Assembly (NCBI RefSeq): GCF_009601165.1
Contig: NZ_WIRE01000001.1
Span: 1,426,001-1,490,000, forward strand
Direction: 5' to 3'
From: Alcanivorax sediminis
GTDB taxonomy: Bacteria; Pseudomonadota; Gammaproteobacteria; Pseudomonadales; Alcanivoracaceae
Length of the DNA: 64,000 nt
Below, one piece after another: positions 8,589 through 16,741 of this stretch; the first letter of the stretch is position 1, and each line of letters opens with the position of its first letter. The position numbers and the translations under genes are program-made. The notes under the pieces were generated by a model. The model was not told the origin of the DNA, did not search any database, and saw only the letters and a list, made by a program, of their open reading frames with translations.

Positions 8589-9536
8589 TCAGGGCATTAT
8601 CCCGCCACCGTGAAGCCACTGGGCAAGAAGCAGGTAGAGCGGGATGCCGGCCAGCACATTAAACGGAAAGGTAATGCCAAGGGATGAAGCCATGGACAGT
8701 GTGGCGTTCGCCTGGGGCAGAGCCACGCGCATGGCGGCCGGAACAGCAATGTAGGAAGCGCTGGCTCCCAAAACGGCGAGCAGCGTAATGCCTCCCACTG
8801 ACAGACCGAGTCCGTGCCCAAGCAGGGCGCCCAGTCCCCCAGCCACCAGAGGCATGAACACCCCAAATGCGGCCAGGAAGGGGCCGTCCTGTTTCAGGGC
8901 GCCAAGCTGTTCGGTAGTGATCAATCCCATCTTCAACAAGAACAGCGCCAGAACGCCTTGAAACAGCTCCATGAAAAAGGGCGAAACCTTGGTGAGACTG
9001 TCCCCCGAAAAAGCCCCGATCAAAAGACCGCCTACCATGAGCACGATGCCGGGGCTAAGCAGGGTTTCATGGGCCAGCTCCCGGTTGGCAAGGCCTGCGG
9101 ACAGGCCCTTGGCGAGCACAAGCCCGACAATGATGGCCGGGATTTCCAGCAGGACCACAAACAAGGGGAAATAGGCTTCATAGCTCACTGACGCGGCATC
9201 CAGTACGGCAACGGCCACCGCATAGGTCGCCACGCTGACACTGCCGTAGTGAGCGGCGATGGCGGCGGCGTTGATCTTGTCCATGCCGCCAATCTGTCGC
9301 AGTAGCGGGAAGGCCAGCAGCGGCAGCGACGCGCCAAAGGCCACCACCAGCAGGGACTGCCACAGGATGCGCGCGCTGGCATGTTCGGCCAGCGCGGCGC
9401 CCCCTTTGAGACCGATGGCCAGCAACAGGAACAGGGTCAGACTCTGGTAGAGGCCATTGGGGAAGGGGAGGCGAACGTTCAAAATCCCGGCCGCCAGGCC
9501 CAGAACAAAAAACAGGACGACCGCATCAAGCTGCAT
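8589..9536 (-). CDS. SbtA-like sodium-dependent bicarbonate transporter family protein
   Basis: A 315-residue integral membrane protein with about ten hydrophobic segments, belonging to the Sbt_1 (DUF897) family. Cyanobacterial SbtA imports bicarbonate with sodium. The conserved inverted-repeat segments are visible, such as LLAIGLKGGAALAEH at about 38-52 and AHYGSVSVATYAVAVA near 93-108. In non-phototrophs the substrate has rarely been tested, so bicarbonate is inferred from family. The upstream 68-residue membrane protein overlaps its start by 11 bp. A CbbR/CysB-like LysR gene is divergent. Confidence 0.8.
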   Translation of the reverse strand: MQLDAVVLFFVLGLAAGILNVRLPFPNGLYQSLTLFLLLAIGLKGGAALAEHASARILWQSLLVVAFGASLPLLAFPLLRQIGGMDKINAAAIAAHYGSVSVATYAVAVAVLDAASVSYEAYFPLFVVLLEIPAIIVGLVLAKGLSAGLANRELAHETLLSPGIVLMVGGLLIGAFSGDSLTKVSPFFMELFQGVLALFLLKMGLITTEQLGALKQDGPFLAAFGVFMPLVAGGLGALLGHGLGLSVGGITLLAVLGASASYIAVPAAMRVALPQANATLSMASSLGITFPFNVLAGIPLYLLLAQWLHGGGIMP

Positions 9537-9732
9537 AGTTGTCTCCGTTTTTCGTGGTGTCGGCGTTCACCTCCGGCTTGCGACCGGCCAGCCAGGCCAG
9601 GGGGAGAAGCGCTGCACCGATGACGGCCAGCGGCGCTCCGGCATGGCCCTTCAACGTGAGTGTTGCCGAAAGAGCCAGGAGCAGGACCGCGACAAGAGTG
9701 ATAAACAGGCGTTGGCGGGTGATCAGTGACAT
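9526..9732 (-). CDS. Small two-helix membrane protein, first gene of the sbtA-like operon
   Basis: A 68-residue protein with hydrophobic stretches at about 9-27 and 31-49 and a polar tail ending in the tetrapeptide NYAA. A GGAGG site precedes the ATG at 9732. Its 3' end overlaps the start of the SbtA-like gene by 11 bp, indicating translational coupling and perhaps a subunit or regulatory partner role. No family was recognised. Codon use resembles its neighbours, and the strong ribosome site and overlap argue that it is real. Confidence 0.65.
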   Translation of the reverse strand: MSLITRQRLFITLVAVLLLALSATLTLKGHAGAPLAVIGAALLPLAWLAGRKPEVNADTTKNGDNYAA

Positions 9733-9789
9733 GGGGGCCTCCAGTGATAAGCGGCGGCCATTATCCAGAGCAGAAAGGTTAGATAAAAA

Positions 9790-9802
9790 TAGATACTATC
9801 TA
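9790..9802. promoter_or_regulatory. Candidate LysR operator in divergent promoter
   Basis: A perfect 13-bp palindrome TAGATACTATCTA lies between the divergent LysR and SbtA-operon genes, with extra TAGATA half-sites on both sides (9779-9785 and 9811-9817 regions). Clustered half-sites in an AT-rich divergent intergenic region are typical of LysR autoregulation and control of the neighbouring transporter. Confidence 0.55.
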
Positions 9803-9828
9803 GCTAAACCATAGATAAAGATCTAATT

Positions 9829-10797
9829 ATGAGTCGATTGCACGCGCGGGTGGGCACCCTGCGACAACTGGAGATTCTACTGGCGGTTCATGACTCTGGC
9901 ACGGTAACCGCGGCAGCGGAGGTATTGCACCTGACGCAGCCCACGGTGTCCATGCAGCTGCACAAGCTGGCCGATGCCATGGGGATTGCGCTCTACGAGC
10001 AGCATGGCCGCAAACTTCGTTTCACGGATGCGGGGCTGGCCGCAGTGGCTTCGGCCCGTCGCGTAATGGAAGAGTTTGAGCTTTTGGACATGACGCTGGC
10101 AGATTTGCGCGGGCTCAAGGCGGGTACCCTGCGCCTCTCGGTAGTGACGACGGCCAAATACTTTGTGCCCCACCTGCTGGGCCCATTCTGCGAACGCTAC
10201 CCCGGTGTAGAGGTATCGTTTCACGTGGGTAACCGGGAGCAGATCATTGAGCGGCTGGAGGCGGGCCTGGATGACTTCTATGTGTTCAGCCATGTGCCTG
10301 GTGGCATGTCACTGGAGTCCAGCGCTTTCCTGGATAACCCTCTGGTTGCTATCGCCGCAGAGGATCACCCTCTGGCTCGGCGCTCATCGCTGAGTTTGCA
10401 GGACATTGCCTCCGAGCCGTTTTTGATGCGTGAATCGGGCTCCGGGACGCGGCACGCCATCGAGCAGTATCTTCAGCAGCAGGGGCAGGGGCTGAACGTC
10501 AAGATGACCGTGGAAAGTAATGAAGCCATTCGGCATTCGGTGATGGCGGGCCTGGGCATTTCCATCCTCTCGGCCCATACCCTGAACCTTGGTGGCTGGG
10601 TGGGATTGGCGCCATTGCCTGTGGTGGGATTGCCCATTGTGACGCAGTGGTATCTGGTCAGACCGTCCCGCAAGCGCCTTTCGGTGGTTGCGCAGGCCTT
10701 TCAGCAGTTCATGGAGGAAGAGGGGCGCGCCGTGTTGGCCGATTTTGTTGAGGATGCGGGTCGCTTTGTTGCGACATCGGGTCCTCGTATCCAGTAG
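9829..10797 (+). CDS. LysR-family transcriptional regulator (CbbR-like)
   Basis: A 322-residue LTTR. The N-terminal winged helix covers residues about 6-65 (LEILLAVHDSGTVTAAAEVLHLTQPTVSMQLHKL), and the C-terminal periplasmic-binding-like effector domain about 95-300. The closest recognisable subgroup is CbbR/CmpR, regulators of carbon fixation and bicarbonate uptake genes. That fits its divergent position next to the SbtA-like gene. The palindromic site at 9790-9802 is the likely binding target. Its stop codon TAG is the first half of the TAGAAT box upstream of ribD. Confidence 0.88.
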   Translation: MSRLHARVGTLRQLEILLAVHDSGTVTAAAEVLHLTQPTVSMQLHKLADAMGIALYEQHGRKLRFTDAGLAAVASARRVMEEFELLDMTLADLRGLKAGTLRLSVVTTAKYFVPHLLGPFCERYPGVEVSFHVGNREQIIERLEAGLDDFYVFSHVPGGMSLESSAFLDNPLVAIAAEDHPLARRSSLSLQDIASEPFLMRESGSGTRHAIEQYLQQQGQGLNVKMTVESNEAIRHSVMAGLGISILSAHTLNLGGWVGLAPLPVVGLPIVTQWYLVRPSRKRLSVVAQAFQQFMEEEGRAVLADFVEDAGRFVATSGPRIQ

Positions 10798-10800
10798 AAT
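10795..10800 (+). promoter_or_regulatory. Candidate -10 box giving a leaderless ribD mRNA
   Basis: TAGAAT lies only six bases before the ribD ATG (10807). Transcription starting seven bases downstream would begin at the start codon itself. The same string TAGAATACGCGC occurs upstream of glyA. No good -35 hexamer is seen at optimal spacing. Confidence 0.35.
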
Positions 10801-10806
10801 ACGCGC

Positions 10807-11922
10807 ATGTTCAGTGACTTTGACCGACAGATCATGGCGCGGGCCCTTGAGTTGGCTCGCCGCGCTCTTTATACCACCGACCCGAACCCCAGGGTGGGTT
10901 GTGTGCTGGTGCGTGAAGGAGACATCGTTGGTGAAGGTTTTCATGTCCGTGCGGGCGAGCCCCATGCGGAACGTCATGCCCTGGCGGCGGCGGGAGAAAA
11001 GGCCCGCGGCGCCACGGCTTATGTCACCCTGGAACCCTGTTCCCATACCGGCCGTACCGGCCCCTGCGCCGATGCTCTGCTTGAGGCGGGAGTGGCCCGC
11101 GTCGTTGCCGCCATGCAGGATCCCAATCCGCAAGTGGCGGGGCAGGGACTCAAGCGGTTGACGGATGCCGGCATCGACACGGCATTTGGTCTGCTCGAAG
11201 AGCAGGCCCGCGCCCTCAACCCCGGCTTTATTTCCCGAATGACCCGCCAGCGCCCCTTTGTCCGTATCAAGATCGCTGCCAGCGTGGATGGCCGTACCGC
11301 CATGGCCAGCGGGGAGTCCCAGTGGATCACGGGCCCGGCGGCCCGGGAAGATGTTCAGCGGCTGCGCGCGAGAAGCTCGGCGGTGATTACCGGCGTAGGC
11401 ACGGTGCTGGCCGACCGCCCCTCTTATACGGTTCGCCCGGATCAGTGGGCACTCACTGACTATGGCAATGACTGGGTGCGCCAGCCACTGCGGGTGATCC
11501 TGGACCGGACGCTGCGCACGCCGCCCAATGTGCCGGTGGTCAGTGCACCGGGGCACTGCCTGCTGGTGGCAGGGGAGCGGCATGATGGTCGCCAGAATGC
11601 GCTGGAGTCTGCCGGGGCGGAGGTTATTCATCTGCCCGCCTCGGGCTCTGGAATTGATTTGCAGCAATTACTCAAGGAATTGAACCGGCGCGAATGCAAT
11701 GAAGTGCTGGTAGAATGTGGCGCCACGCTGGCCGGTGCCTTTGTCCGCGAAGGACTGTTTGATGAGCTGGTGGTCTATATGGCGCCGGCCTTACTGGGAT
11801 CTTCCGCGCGCCCTTTGCTGGGTTTGCCACAGCTGGCCAGCATGAGCGAAAAGGTGTCACTGCGGTGGCAGGATGTGCGCATGGTCGGTGATGACCTGCG
11901 CCTGACGTTGACTCCTGTTTAA
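10807..11922 (+). CDS. ribD: Bifunctional riboflavin biosynthesis deaminase/reductase RibD
   Basis: A 371-residue cytosolic enzyme. The N-terminal zinc deaminase (residues 1-145) has H53-A-E55 and the PC78-x8-C87 zinc ligands. The C-terminal reductase (about 150-368) belongs to the RibD_C/DHFR-like family. It converts the 2,5-diaminopyrimidine product of GTP cyclohydrolase II to 5-amino-6-ribitylaminouracil phosphate in two steps. It heads a riboflavin cluster ribD-ribE-ribBX-ribH. There is no clear ribosome site before the ATG, in line with a possible leaderless transcript. Confidence 0.97.
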   Translation: MFSDFDRQIMARALELARRALYTTDPNPRVGCVLVREGDIVGEGFHVRAGEPHAERHALAAAGEKARGATAYVTLEPCSHTGRTGPCADALLEAGVARVVAAMQDPNPQVAGQGLKRLTDAGIDTAFGLLEEQARALNPGFISRMTRQRPFVRIKIAASVDGRTAMASGESQWITGPAAREDVQRLRARSSAVITGVGTVLADRPSYTVRPDQWALTDYGNDWVRQPLRVILDRTLRTPPNVPVVSAPGHCLLVAGERHDGRQNALESAGAEVIHLPASGSGIDLQQLLKELNRRECNEVLVECGATLAGAFVREGLFDELVVYMAPALLGSSARPLLGLPQLASMSEKVSLRWQDVRMVGDDLRLTLTPV

Positions 11923-11965
11923 TGGTGGCTCGCCGCTCCTGTAGCCTGACATAACGAGGTTTTCC

Positions 11966-12625
11966 ATGTTTACCGGCATTATTGAAGCCATGGGTACTGT
12001 GGCTGCCATGACCCCCAAGGGTGGGGATGTGACTCTTCTGGTGAAGAGCGATGACCTGGATTTTTCCGATGTGCAGCTGGGTGATTCCATTGCAGTGAAT
12101 GGTGTGTGCCTCACTGCCACCGCCTTGCCGGGCGGTGCTTTTGAAGCAGATGTGTCCGGTGAGACCTTGTCCCTCACTTCGTTGGCGCAGATCAAGGTCG
12201 GCAGCAAGGTGAATCTGGAGAAGGCGCTGACGCCGACCTCCCGCCTGGGCGGTCACCTCGTCAGCGGCCATGTGGATGCGCTCGGCAAGATTGTCGAGAT
12301 GAAGCAGGATGCCCGCTCGGTGCGGATCGATATCGAGGCACCTTCGGCGCTGGCCAAATACATTGCGCACAAGGGCTCCATCACCGTGGATGGCATCAGC
12401 CTGACGGTGAACAGTGTGTCTGGCGCAGTGTTCTCCCTGAATATTATCCCCCATACCCAGGACATCACCACCATCGGCCAGTGGAAGGTGGGGACGCCAG
12501 TGAACCTGGAAGTTGATATAATCGCCCGCTATCTGGAGCGCCTGCTGCTGGGAGACAAGGCCGCCGAGCCTTCATCCCAGGGGATATCCATGGCGTTTCT
12601 GGCGGAAAACGGGTTTTTGAAGTGA
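11966..12625 (+). CDS. ribE: Riboflavin synthase alpha subunit
   Basis: A 219-residue protein with the tandem lumazine-binding domains of riboflavin synthase. The first starts MFTGIIEAMGTV and contains GVCLTAT at about residue 47; the second starts GGHLVSGHVD near 94 and contains GISLTVNS. It dismutates two 6,7-dimethyl-8-ribityllumazine molecules to riboflavin, the last step of the pathway, acting as a trimer with the RibH product as supplier. It lies 43 bp after ribD. The stop is followed at once by heptamer-repeat DNA. It is the long (trimeric, alpha-type) form. Confidence 0.97.
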   Translation: MFTGIIEAMGTVAAMTPKGGDVTLLVKSDDLDFSDVQLGDSIAVNGVCLTATALPGGAFEADVSGETLSLTSLAQIKVGSKVNLEKALTPTSRLGGHLVSGHVDALGKIVEMKQDARSVRIDIEAPSALAKYIAHKGSITVDGISLTVNSVSGAVFSLNIIPHTQDITTIGQWKVGTPVNLEVDIIARYLERLLLGDKAAEPSSQGISMAFLAENGFLK

Positions 12626-12690
12626 CGCAACATGCAACATGCTGGCACGCAACAAGCTGGCGTGATGCGTGATGCGTCCAGCGTGAAGGC
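12626..12690. repeat. Heptamer-repeat element (GCAACAT/GTGATGC words)
   Basis: Starting at the base after the ribE stop are units GCAACAT, GCAACAT, GCTGGCA and related words, then GTGATGC, GTGATGC, GTCCAGC in the opposite sense. The whole ribE-ribBX gap is occupied by this short inverted 7-bp-period array. Confidence 0.6.
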
Positions 12691-12696
12691 GTATTT

Positions 12697-13806
12697 ATGC
12701 AGCTCAACAGTATTGAAGAACTGATCGAAGATATCCGTCAGGGCAAGATGGTGATCCTGATGGATGACGAGGATCGGGAAAACGAAGGCGATCTGGTGAT
12801 GGCGGCGGAGCATGTGACTGCTGAAGCCATCAACTTCATGGCCAAGTTTGGCCGTGGCCTGATCTGTATGCCCATGTCCCGTGAGCGCTGCGAACTGCTG
12901 GAACTGCCGTTGATGGTACAAAGCAACGGTAGTGGTTTTGGCACCAAGTTCACGGTGTCCATTGAGGCCCGTGAAGGGGTGACCACGGGTATTTCTGCTG
13001 CTGATCGCGCACGCACCGTGCAAGCGGCGGTTGCCCGCAATGCCAAGGCCTACGATATCGTGCAGCCGGGCCACATTTTCCCGTTGATGTCCGAGCCGGG
13101 TGGCGTGTTGCGTCGCGCAGGTCACACCGAGGCCTCCTGTGATCTGGCGCAACTGGCTGGCTGCGAGCCTGCCGGCGTGATCTGTGAAGTCATGAACGAA
13201 GATGGCTCCATGGCCCGCCGGGAAGATCTGGAGCTGTTCGCCAAGGAGCATGACCTGAAGATCGGCACCATTGCCGACCTGATTCAGTATCGTGCCTTGA
13301 ATGAAAAGACCATTGAGCAGGTATCCGATAATGTGCTGGAAACCTGGTATGGCGATTTCCGTCTGGTGGCGTTCCGTGACACCGTGGATGGGCTGACCCA
13401 TGTGGCGCTGGTCAAAGGCGAAATCAGTGAAGAGAAAGAAGTCACTGTACGGGTGCACCAGGTGGATCCGCTGCGTGATTTGATGAGCGCGAAGATGAAT
13501 GGCCGAACCGGCTGGAACATGCATCGCGTGCTGGAAGAAGTGTCTGATTCGGATGCCGGGGTGGTGATCATCCTGGGTCAGGATTATGACTCCCAGGATA
13601 TCGTGGAGCGTCTGGATACCTTCTTTGGCGGCGGTATCCGCAAGCCGAAGGGGGAGTCTCGCGCCTACCGCAATATCGGTACCGGCTCCCAGATTCTGAA
13701 GGCGCTGGGCGTGCGCAAGATGCGTTTGCTCAGCTCTCCGATGAAGTTCAATGCACTCAGCGGTTTTGATCTGGAAATCACCGAGTACGTTGACGCCGGA
13801 AGTTAA
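12697..13806 (+). CDS. ribB: 3,4-dihydroxy-2-butanone 4-phosphate synthase with degenerate GTP cyclohydrolase II domain (RibBX type)
   Basis: A 369-residue protein. Residues 1-200 are a complete DHBP synthase with [12 protein letters not shown] (residues 24-35) and the [14 protein letters not shown] region near 145. This converts ribulose 5-phosphate to the four-carbon riboflavin precursor. Residues about 205-365 have the GTP cyclohydrolase II fold but lack the Cys-x10-Cys-x-Cys zinc ligands of active RibA; no cysteine occurs there. It therefore matches the RibBX class described in Shewanella, where the C-terminal domain has no cyclohydrolase activity. Calling it bifunctional ribBA would be wrong. 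A separate ribA should exist elsewhere. No FMN riboswitch was found upstream. Confidence 0.88.
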   Translation: MQLNSIEELIEDIRQGKMVILMDDEDRENEGDLVMAAEHVTAEAINFMAKFGRGLICMPMSRERCELLELPLMVQSNGSGFGTKFTVSIEAREGVTTGISAADRARTVQAAVARNAKAYDIVQPGHIFPLMSEPGGVLRRAGHTEASCDLAQLAGCEPAGVICEVMNEDGSMARREDLELFAKEHDLKIGTIADLIQYRALNEKTIEQVSDNVLETWYGDFRLVAFRDTVDGLTHVALVKGEISEEKEVTVRVHQVDPLRDLMSAKMNGRTGWNMHRVLEEVSDSDAGVVIILGQDYDSQDIVERLDTFFGGGIRKPKGESRAYRNIGTGSQILKALGVRKMRLLSSPMKFNALSGFDLEITEYVDAGS

Positions 13807-13809
13807 AAA

Positions 13810-13889
13810 GACGCTGGAGGCCTGACGCCGAACGCCTGACGCTCAACCCAACTGCGTCCGGCCTCAGGCTCCCGGCATCTGGCAGCTAA
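13810..13889. repeat. Heptamer-repeat inverted element (ACGCCTG family)
   Basis: The left arm is ACGCTGG, AGGCCTG, ACGCCGA, ACGCCTG, ACGCTCA (13810-13845). The right arm is GCGTCCG, GCCTCAG, GCTCCCG, GCATCTG, GCAGCTA (13854-13889), the opposite sense with the same 7-bp period. It fills the gap between ribBX and ribH. Confidence 0.6.
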
Positions 13890-13947
13890 TCGAAACCACT
13901 GGAAACATCTGGGTTGCCAGATGTGACCAGCGATCAGGACAAGACAC

Positions 13948-14418
13948 ATGCAAAACATCAAGACCCTTGAAGGTTCCCTGAATAACGTCGGCGGCCGTTA
14001 CGGTATCGTTGTCGCTCGTTTTAACAGCTTCGTCGTTGAGGCGCTGCTGGACGGTGCCGTGGATGCGCTGGTGCGTCACGGTGTGAGCCGCGATGACATC
14101 GAGATCATCCGTGTGCCGGGCGCCTGGGAACTGCCGGTGGCGGTGAAGAAGGTCATCGAGAAGCGCGATTATGATGCGGTCATTACCCTCGGTGCGGTGA
14201 TCCGTGGTGGCACGGCTCACTTCGAGTATGTGGCCGGTGAAGCGGCCAAAGGACTGGCGGGCGTGCAGAACGCGACGGGCGTGCCGGTGATCTTTGGTGT
14301 GCTCACCGTGGACACCATTGAGCAGGCCATCGAGCGCTCCGGCACCAAGGCGGGTAACAAGGGTGCCGAAGCGGCCATGTGTGCGCTGGAAATGGTTTCC
14401 CTGTTTAAGTCACTGTAA
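13948..14418 (+). CDS. ribH: 6,7-dimethyl-8-ribityllumazine synthase
   Basis: A 156-residue lumazine synthase of standard length. It condenses the RibD-derived ribitylaminouracil with the RibB four-carbon unit. Family motifs include [14 protein letters not shown] near residue 13, VPGAWELP at 52-59, [14 protein letters not shown] (about 80-93, with the catalytic histidine) and the late [17 protein letters not shown]. It forms an icosahedral or pentameric capsid-like assembly in other species. AGGAC precedes the ATG. It follows ribBX and precedes nusB, the classic gammaproteobacterial ribH-nusB-thiL-pgpA order. Confidence 0.98.
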   Translation: MQNIKTLEGSLNNVGGRYGIVVARFNSFVVEALLDGAVDALVRHGVSRDDIEIIRVPGAWELPVAVKKVIEKRDYDAVITLGAVIRGGTAHFEYVAGEAAKGLAGVQNATGVPVIFGVLTVDTIEQAIERSGTKAGNKGAEAAMCALEMVSLFKSL

Positions 14419-14497
14419 TCAGGCGGACGCCACCGCGCGCTGCTGACGCTGCGCCCGCCGTTGCTGGTGCGGGCGCGTTTGATACCTAGAGATTGTT

Positions 14498-14950
14498 ATG
14501 AGCCAAGCCACACCCGCTGCCCGTCGAAAGGCACGCCGCTTTACCCTTCAGGCGCTGTATCAGTGGCAGCTGGCTGGCGCCAGCGTGACCGATATTGAAG
14601 CCCAGTTTTTGGCGAATAATGATTTTGCCAAGACGGATCGTGAGTACTTCCATGATCTGTTGCATGGGGTGCCCGGCCAGGTAAAGGCGCTGGATGAACT
14701 TCTGACGCCGTTTCTGGATCGTCGTGTGGAAGAGTTGTCGCAGGTGGAAAAAGCCATCCTGCGCATGGGCGCCTTTGAGCTCAAAGAGCGTCTGGATGTG
14801 CCCTATCGTGTGGTGATCAATGAAGGCATCGAACTGGCCAAGGTGTTTGGTGCCGAAGAGTCCTTCAAGTACGTGAATGGCGTGCTCGACAAGCTGGCGC
14901 GCAAGCTGCGTTACGAAGAAGCCTCGGAACGCCCCTCCCGGGGTGAATAG
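14498..14950 (+). CDS. nusB: Transcription antitermination factor NusB
   Basis: A 150-residue helical protein of the NusB family. With NusE (S10) it binds boxA RNA to promote antitermination in rRNA operons. ARRFTLQALYQWQL near residue 11 is the family signature, as are DREYFHDLLHGV and the C-terminal PYRVVINEGIELAKVFG segment. It lies 80 bp downstream of ribH. A TTATGAGCC start follows a GAGATTG sequence that is a modest ribosome site. Confidence 0.97.
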   Translation: MSQATPAARRKARRFTLQALYQWQLAGASVTDIEAQFLANNDFAKTDREYFHDLLHGVPGQVKALDELLTPFLDRRVEELSQVEKAILRMGAFELKERLDVPYRVVINEGIELAKVFGAEESFKYVNGVLDKLARKLRYEEASERPSRGE

Positions 14951-15000
14951 CATCATGCAAGGGTGCTCCAACCGTCTGCCTGCCCTGCTAGACTGACGGT

Positions 15001-15963
15001 ATGACTTCCGCTTCCTCACCCGATAAGCCGCTGGATGAGTTTTCGCTGATCCGGCGGTACTTCCATCATGCCGCCCGGCTCGCGGGCCAGGATGCCAGTG
15101 TGGTGCTGGGGCCGGGTGATGATGCCGCGCTCCTCACTCCTCCCGCAGGCCATCAGCTGGTCATGACCCAGGACACCAGCCTTGAGGGCCGCCATTTTCC
15201 GGATGACATGGCCGCGTCGGATGTGGGGTACCGCTGTCTGGCGGTGAACCTTTCTGATCTGGCGGCCATGGGCGCAACCCCACTGTGGTTTCTGCTGTCG
15301 TTGACGCTCCCCGAGGTGAACGAGGCATGGTTGGCCGATTTCTCCCGGGGTATGTTCGAGCTAGCCGACGCCTCCGGTATTGCACTTGTGGGCGGGGATA
15401 TTACCCGCGGTCCGCTGGCCATTTCGATACAGGCCACCGGTGCGGTCCCTGCTGGTCAGGCATTGTTGCGCAGTGGCGCCCGGGTTGGCGATGTGATCTG
15501 TTTGGGTGGCGTGACTGGAGCAGGCTTGCACGGACTTCACCTCTGGCAGCAGGGTGTGCGTCAGGGGCCGGCCATCGCTCATTTTCGACGGCCGCAGCCG
15601 CAACTGGCACTGGGACTTGCCCTGCGAGGTGTCGCGACCGCCTGCATTGATCTATCCGATGGGCTGCTGGCGGACCTGAATCATGTGCTGATGGCGTCGG
15701 GGGGGCTGGGTGCCCGGCTGGAAGAAGCGTGTTTGCCGCTGGATGCTGCTATTCTTCGCGACTGCCCCCACGACGAGCAGCGCCGCTTGCAGCTGCAGGG
15801 GGGCGACGACTATCTGTTGCTGTTTACCTTGCCCCAGGGCGTAAAGCTGCCAGAGGCTTGCTTTGCCATCGGTCGAGTTGAGGAACAGTCAGGGATTCGG
15901 CTGCTGACCAGCGCGGGTGAAACCCGTCAGCTGGAAGCCAGAGGCTGGCAGCATTTTGGTTAG
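15001..15963 (+). CDS. thiL: Thiamine-monophosphate kinase
   Basis: A 320-residue AIR-synthase-fold enzyme that phosphorylates thiamine monophosphate to the active cofactor thiamine diphosphate. Visible motifs are DEFSLIRRYF at the N-terminus, VVLGPGDDAALL at about 35-46 (metal and ATP binding), TQDTSLEGRHFP, VGGDITRGP near 131, and ACIDLSDGLLADLNH at about 214-228. Length fits the family. It follows nusB by 50 bp and precedes pgpA, a conserved order. The ribosome site before ATG 15001 is weak. Confidence 0.96.
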   Translation: MTSASSPDKPLDEFSLIRRYFHHAARLAGQDASVVLGPGDDAALLTPPAGHQLVMTQDTSLEGRHFPDDMAASDVGYRCLAVNLSDLAAMGATPLWFLLSLTLPEVNEAWLADFSRGMFELADASGIALVGGDITRGPLAISIQATGAVPAGQALLRSGARVGDVICLGGVTGAGLHGLHLWQQGVRQGPAIAHFRRPQPQLALGLALRGVATACIDLSDGLLADLNHVLMASGGLGARLEEACLPLDAAILRDCPHDEQRRLQLQGGDDYLLLFTLPQGVKLPEACFAIGRVEEQSGIRLLTSAGETRQLEARGWQHFG

Positions 15964-15972
15964 AGCCGCTTT

Positions 15973-16003
15973 CAAGCAACACGCTTCACGCGGCACGCAA
16001 AAC
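15973..16003. repeat. Short heptamer array (GCAACAC family)
   Basis: Units GCAACAC, GCTTCAC, GCGGCAC, GCAAAAC follow one another at a 7-bp period between thiL and pgpA. No opposite arm is seen, so this is a half-element. Confidence 0.5.
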
Positions 16004-16034
16004 CAGAGATCAAAAAACAGAAAAGAGGAACCGC

Positions 16035-16520
16035 ATGGAACTGAAACGTCCGAAGATGAGTAACCCGGTGCACTTTCTGGCCTTTGGCTTTGGCTCCGGG
16101 TTGGCGCCGATTGCGCCGGGAACCTTCGGGACAGTGGCGGCCATGCCGATCTGGTGGCTGTGCGCGCAGTTACCCCTGTGGGGCTATCTGCTGGCCACGG
16201 CGCTGGTGATTCTGGTGGGCCCGTACCTGTGCGGCAAGACCTCCCGCGACATGAATGTGCATGACCACCCCGGTATTGTCTGGGATGAAATTGCCGGCCT
16301 GCTGGTGACCATGGTTGCCGTGCCGATTACGCCGCTGGGCGCGCTGGCCGGCTTCCTGGCATTCCGGTTCTTCGACATCATCAAACCCTGGCCGATCGGC
16401 TGGTTGGATCGTCGGGTGGAAGGCGGGCTGGGCATCATGGTGGATGACCTCCTGGCCGGTGTTTATGCGGCCGTGGTCATGCAGCTTTTGATCTTCTTCC
16501 TGCCCGCCGCATTTACCTGA
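16035..16520 (+). CDS. pgpA: Phosphatidylglycerophosphatase A
   Basis: A 161-residue inner-membrane protein of the PgpA family, which removes phosphate from phosphatidylglycerophosphate to yield phosphatidylglycerol. Family features are FGFGSGLAPIAPGTFGTVAA (residues 17-36), the acidic VWDEIAGLL segment near 84 and FRFFDIIKPWPIGWLDR near 113. Four membrane segments are predicted by eye. GAGGAA lies just upstream of ATG 16035. It ends the ribD-to-pgpA run. Confidence 0.95.
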   Translation: MELKRPKMSNPVHFLAFGFGSGLAPIAPGTFGTVAAMPIWWLCAQLPLWGYLLATALVILVGPYLCGKTSRDMNVHDHPGIVWDEIAGLLVTMVAVPITPLGALAGFLAFRFFDIIKPWPIGWLDRRVEGGLGIMVDDLLAGVYAAVVMQLLIFFLPAAFT

Positions 16521-16741
16521 GCGCTTGAGATTTGAGAAAGGTCTGATGGTGGCGCTGGCCATTCGTCGGTTGCCTGCATCGTATGGCTGTCGATGACGAC
16601 TGCGTCACCATGCAATTCCCTGCATTTTGTCATGATATCGTTCTGTCACTACCGTTCGGAGATCGGTAATGGCATGACCATAGTGGACGATCTAGCCTGA
16701 GGCTCTGACTTGAGTCGTTTTGGGCGTGCAAGGGAATTGCC

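Noticed and set aside
12697-13806. Bifunctional RibBA
   Set aside because: The zinc-binding cysteines of the cyclohydrolase II half are missing, so only RibB activity is supported.
12626-13947. FMN riboswitch before ribBX or ribH
   Set aside because: The gaps are filled by heptamer repeats and lack the conserved RFN helices and sequence blocks.
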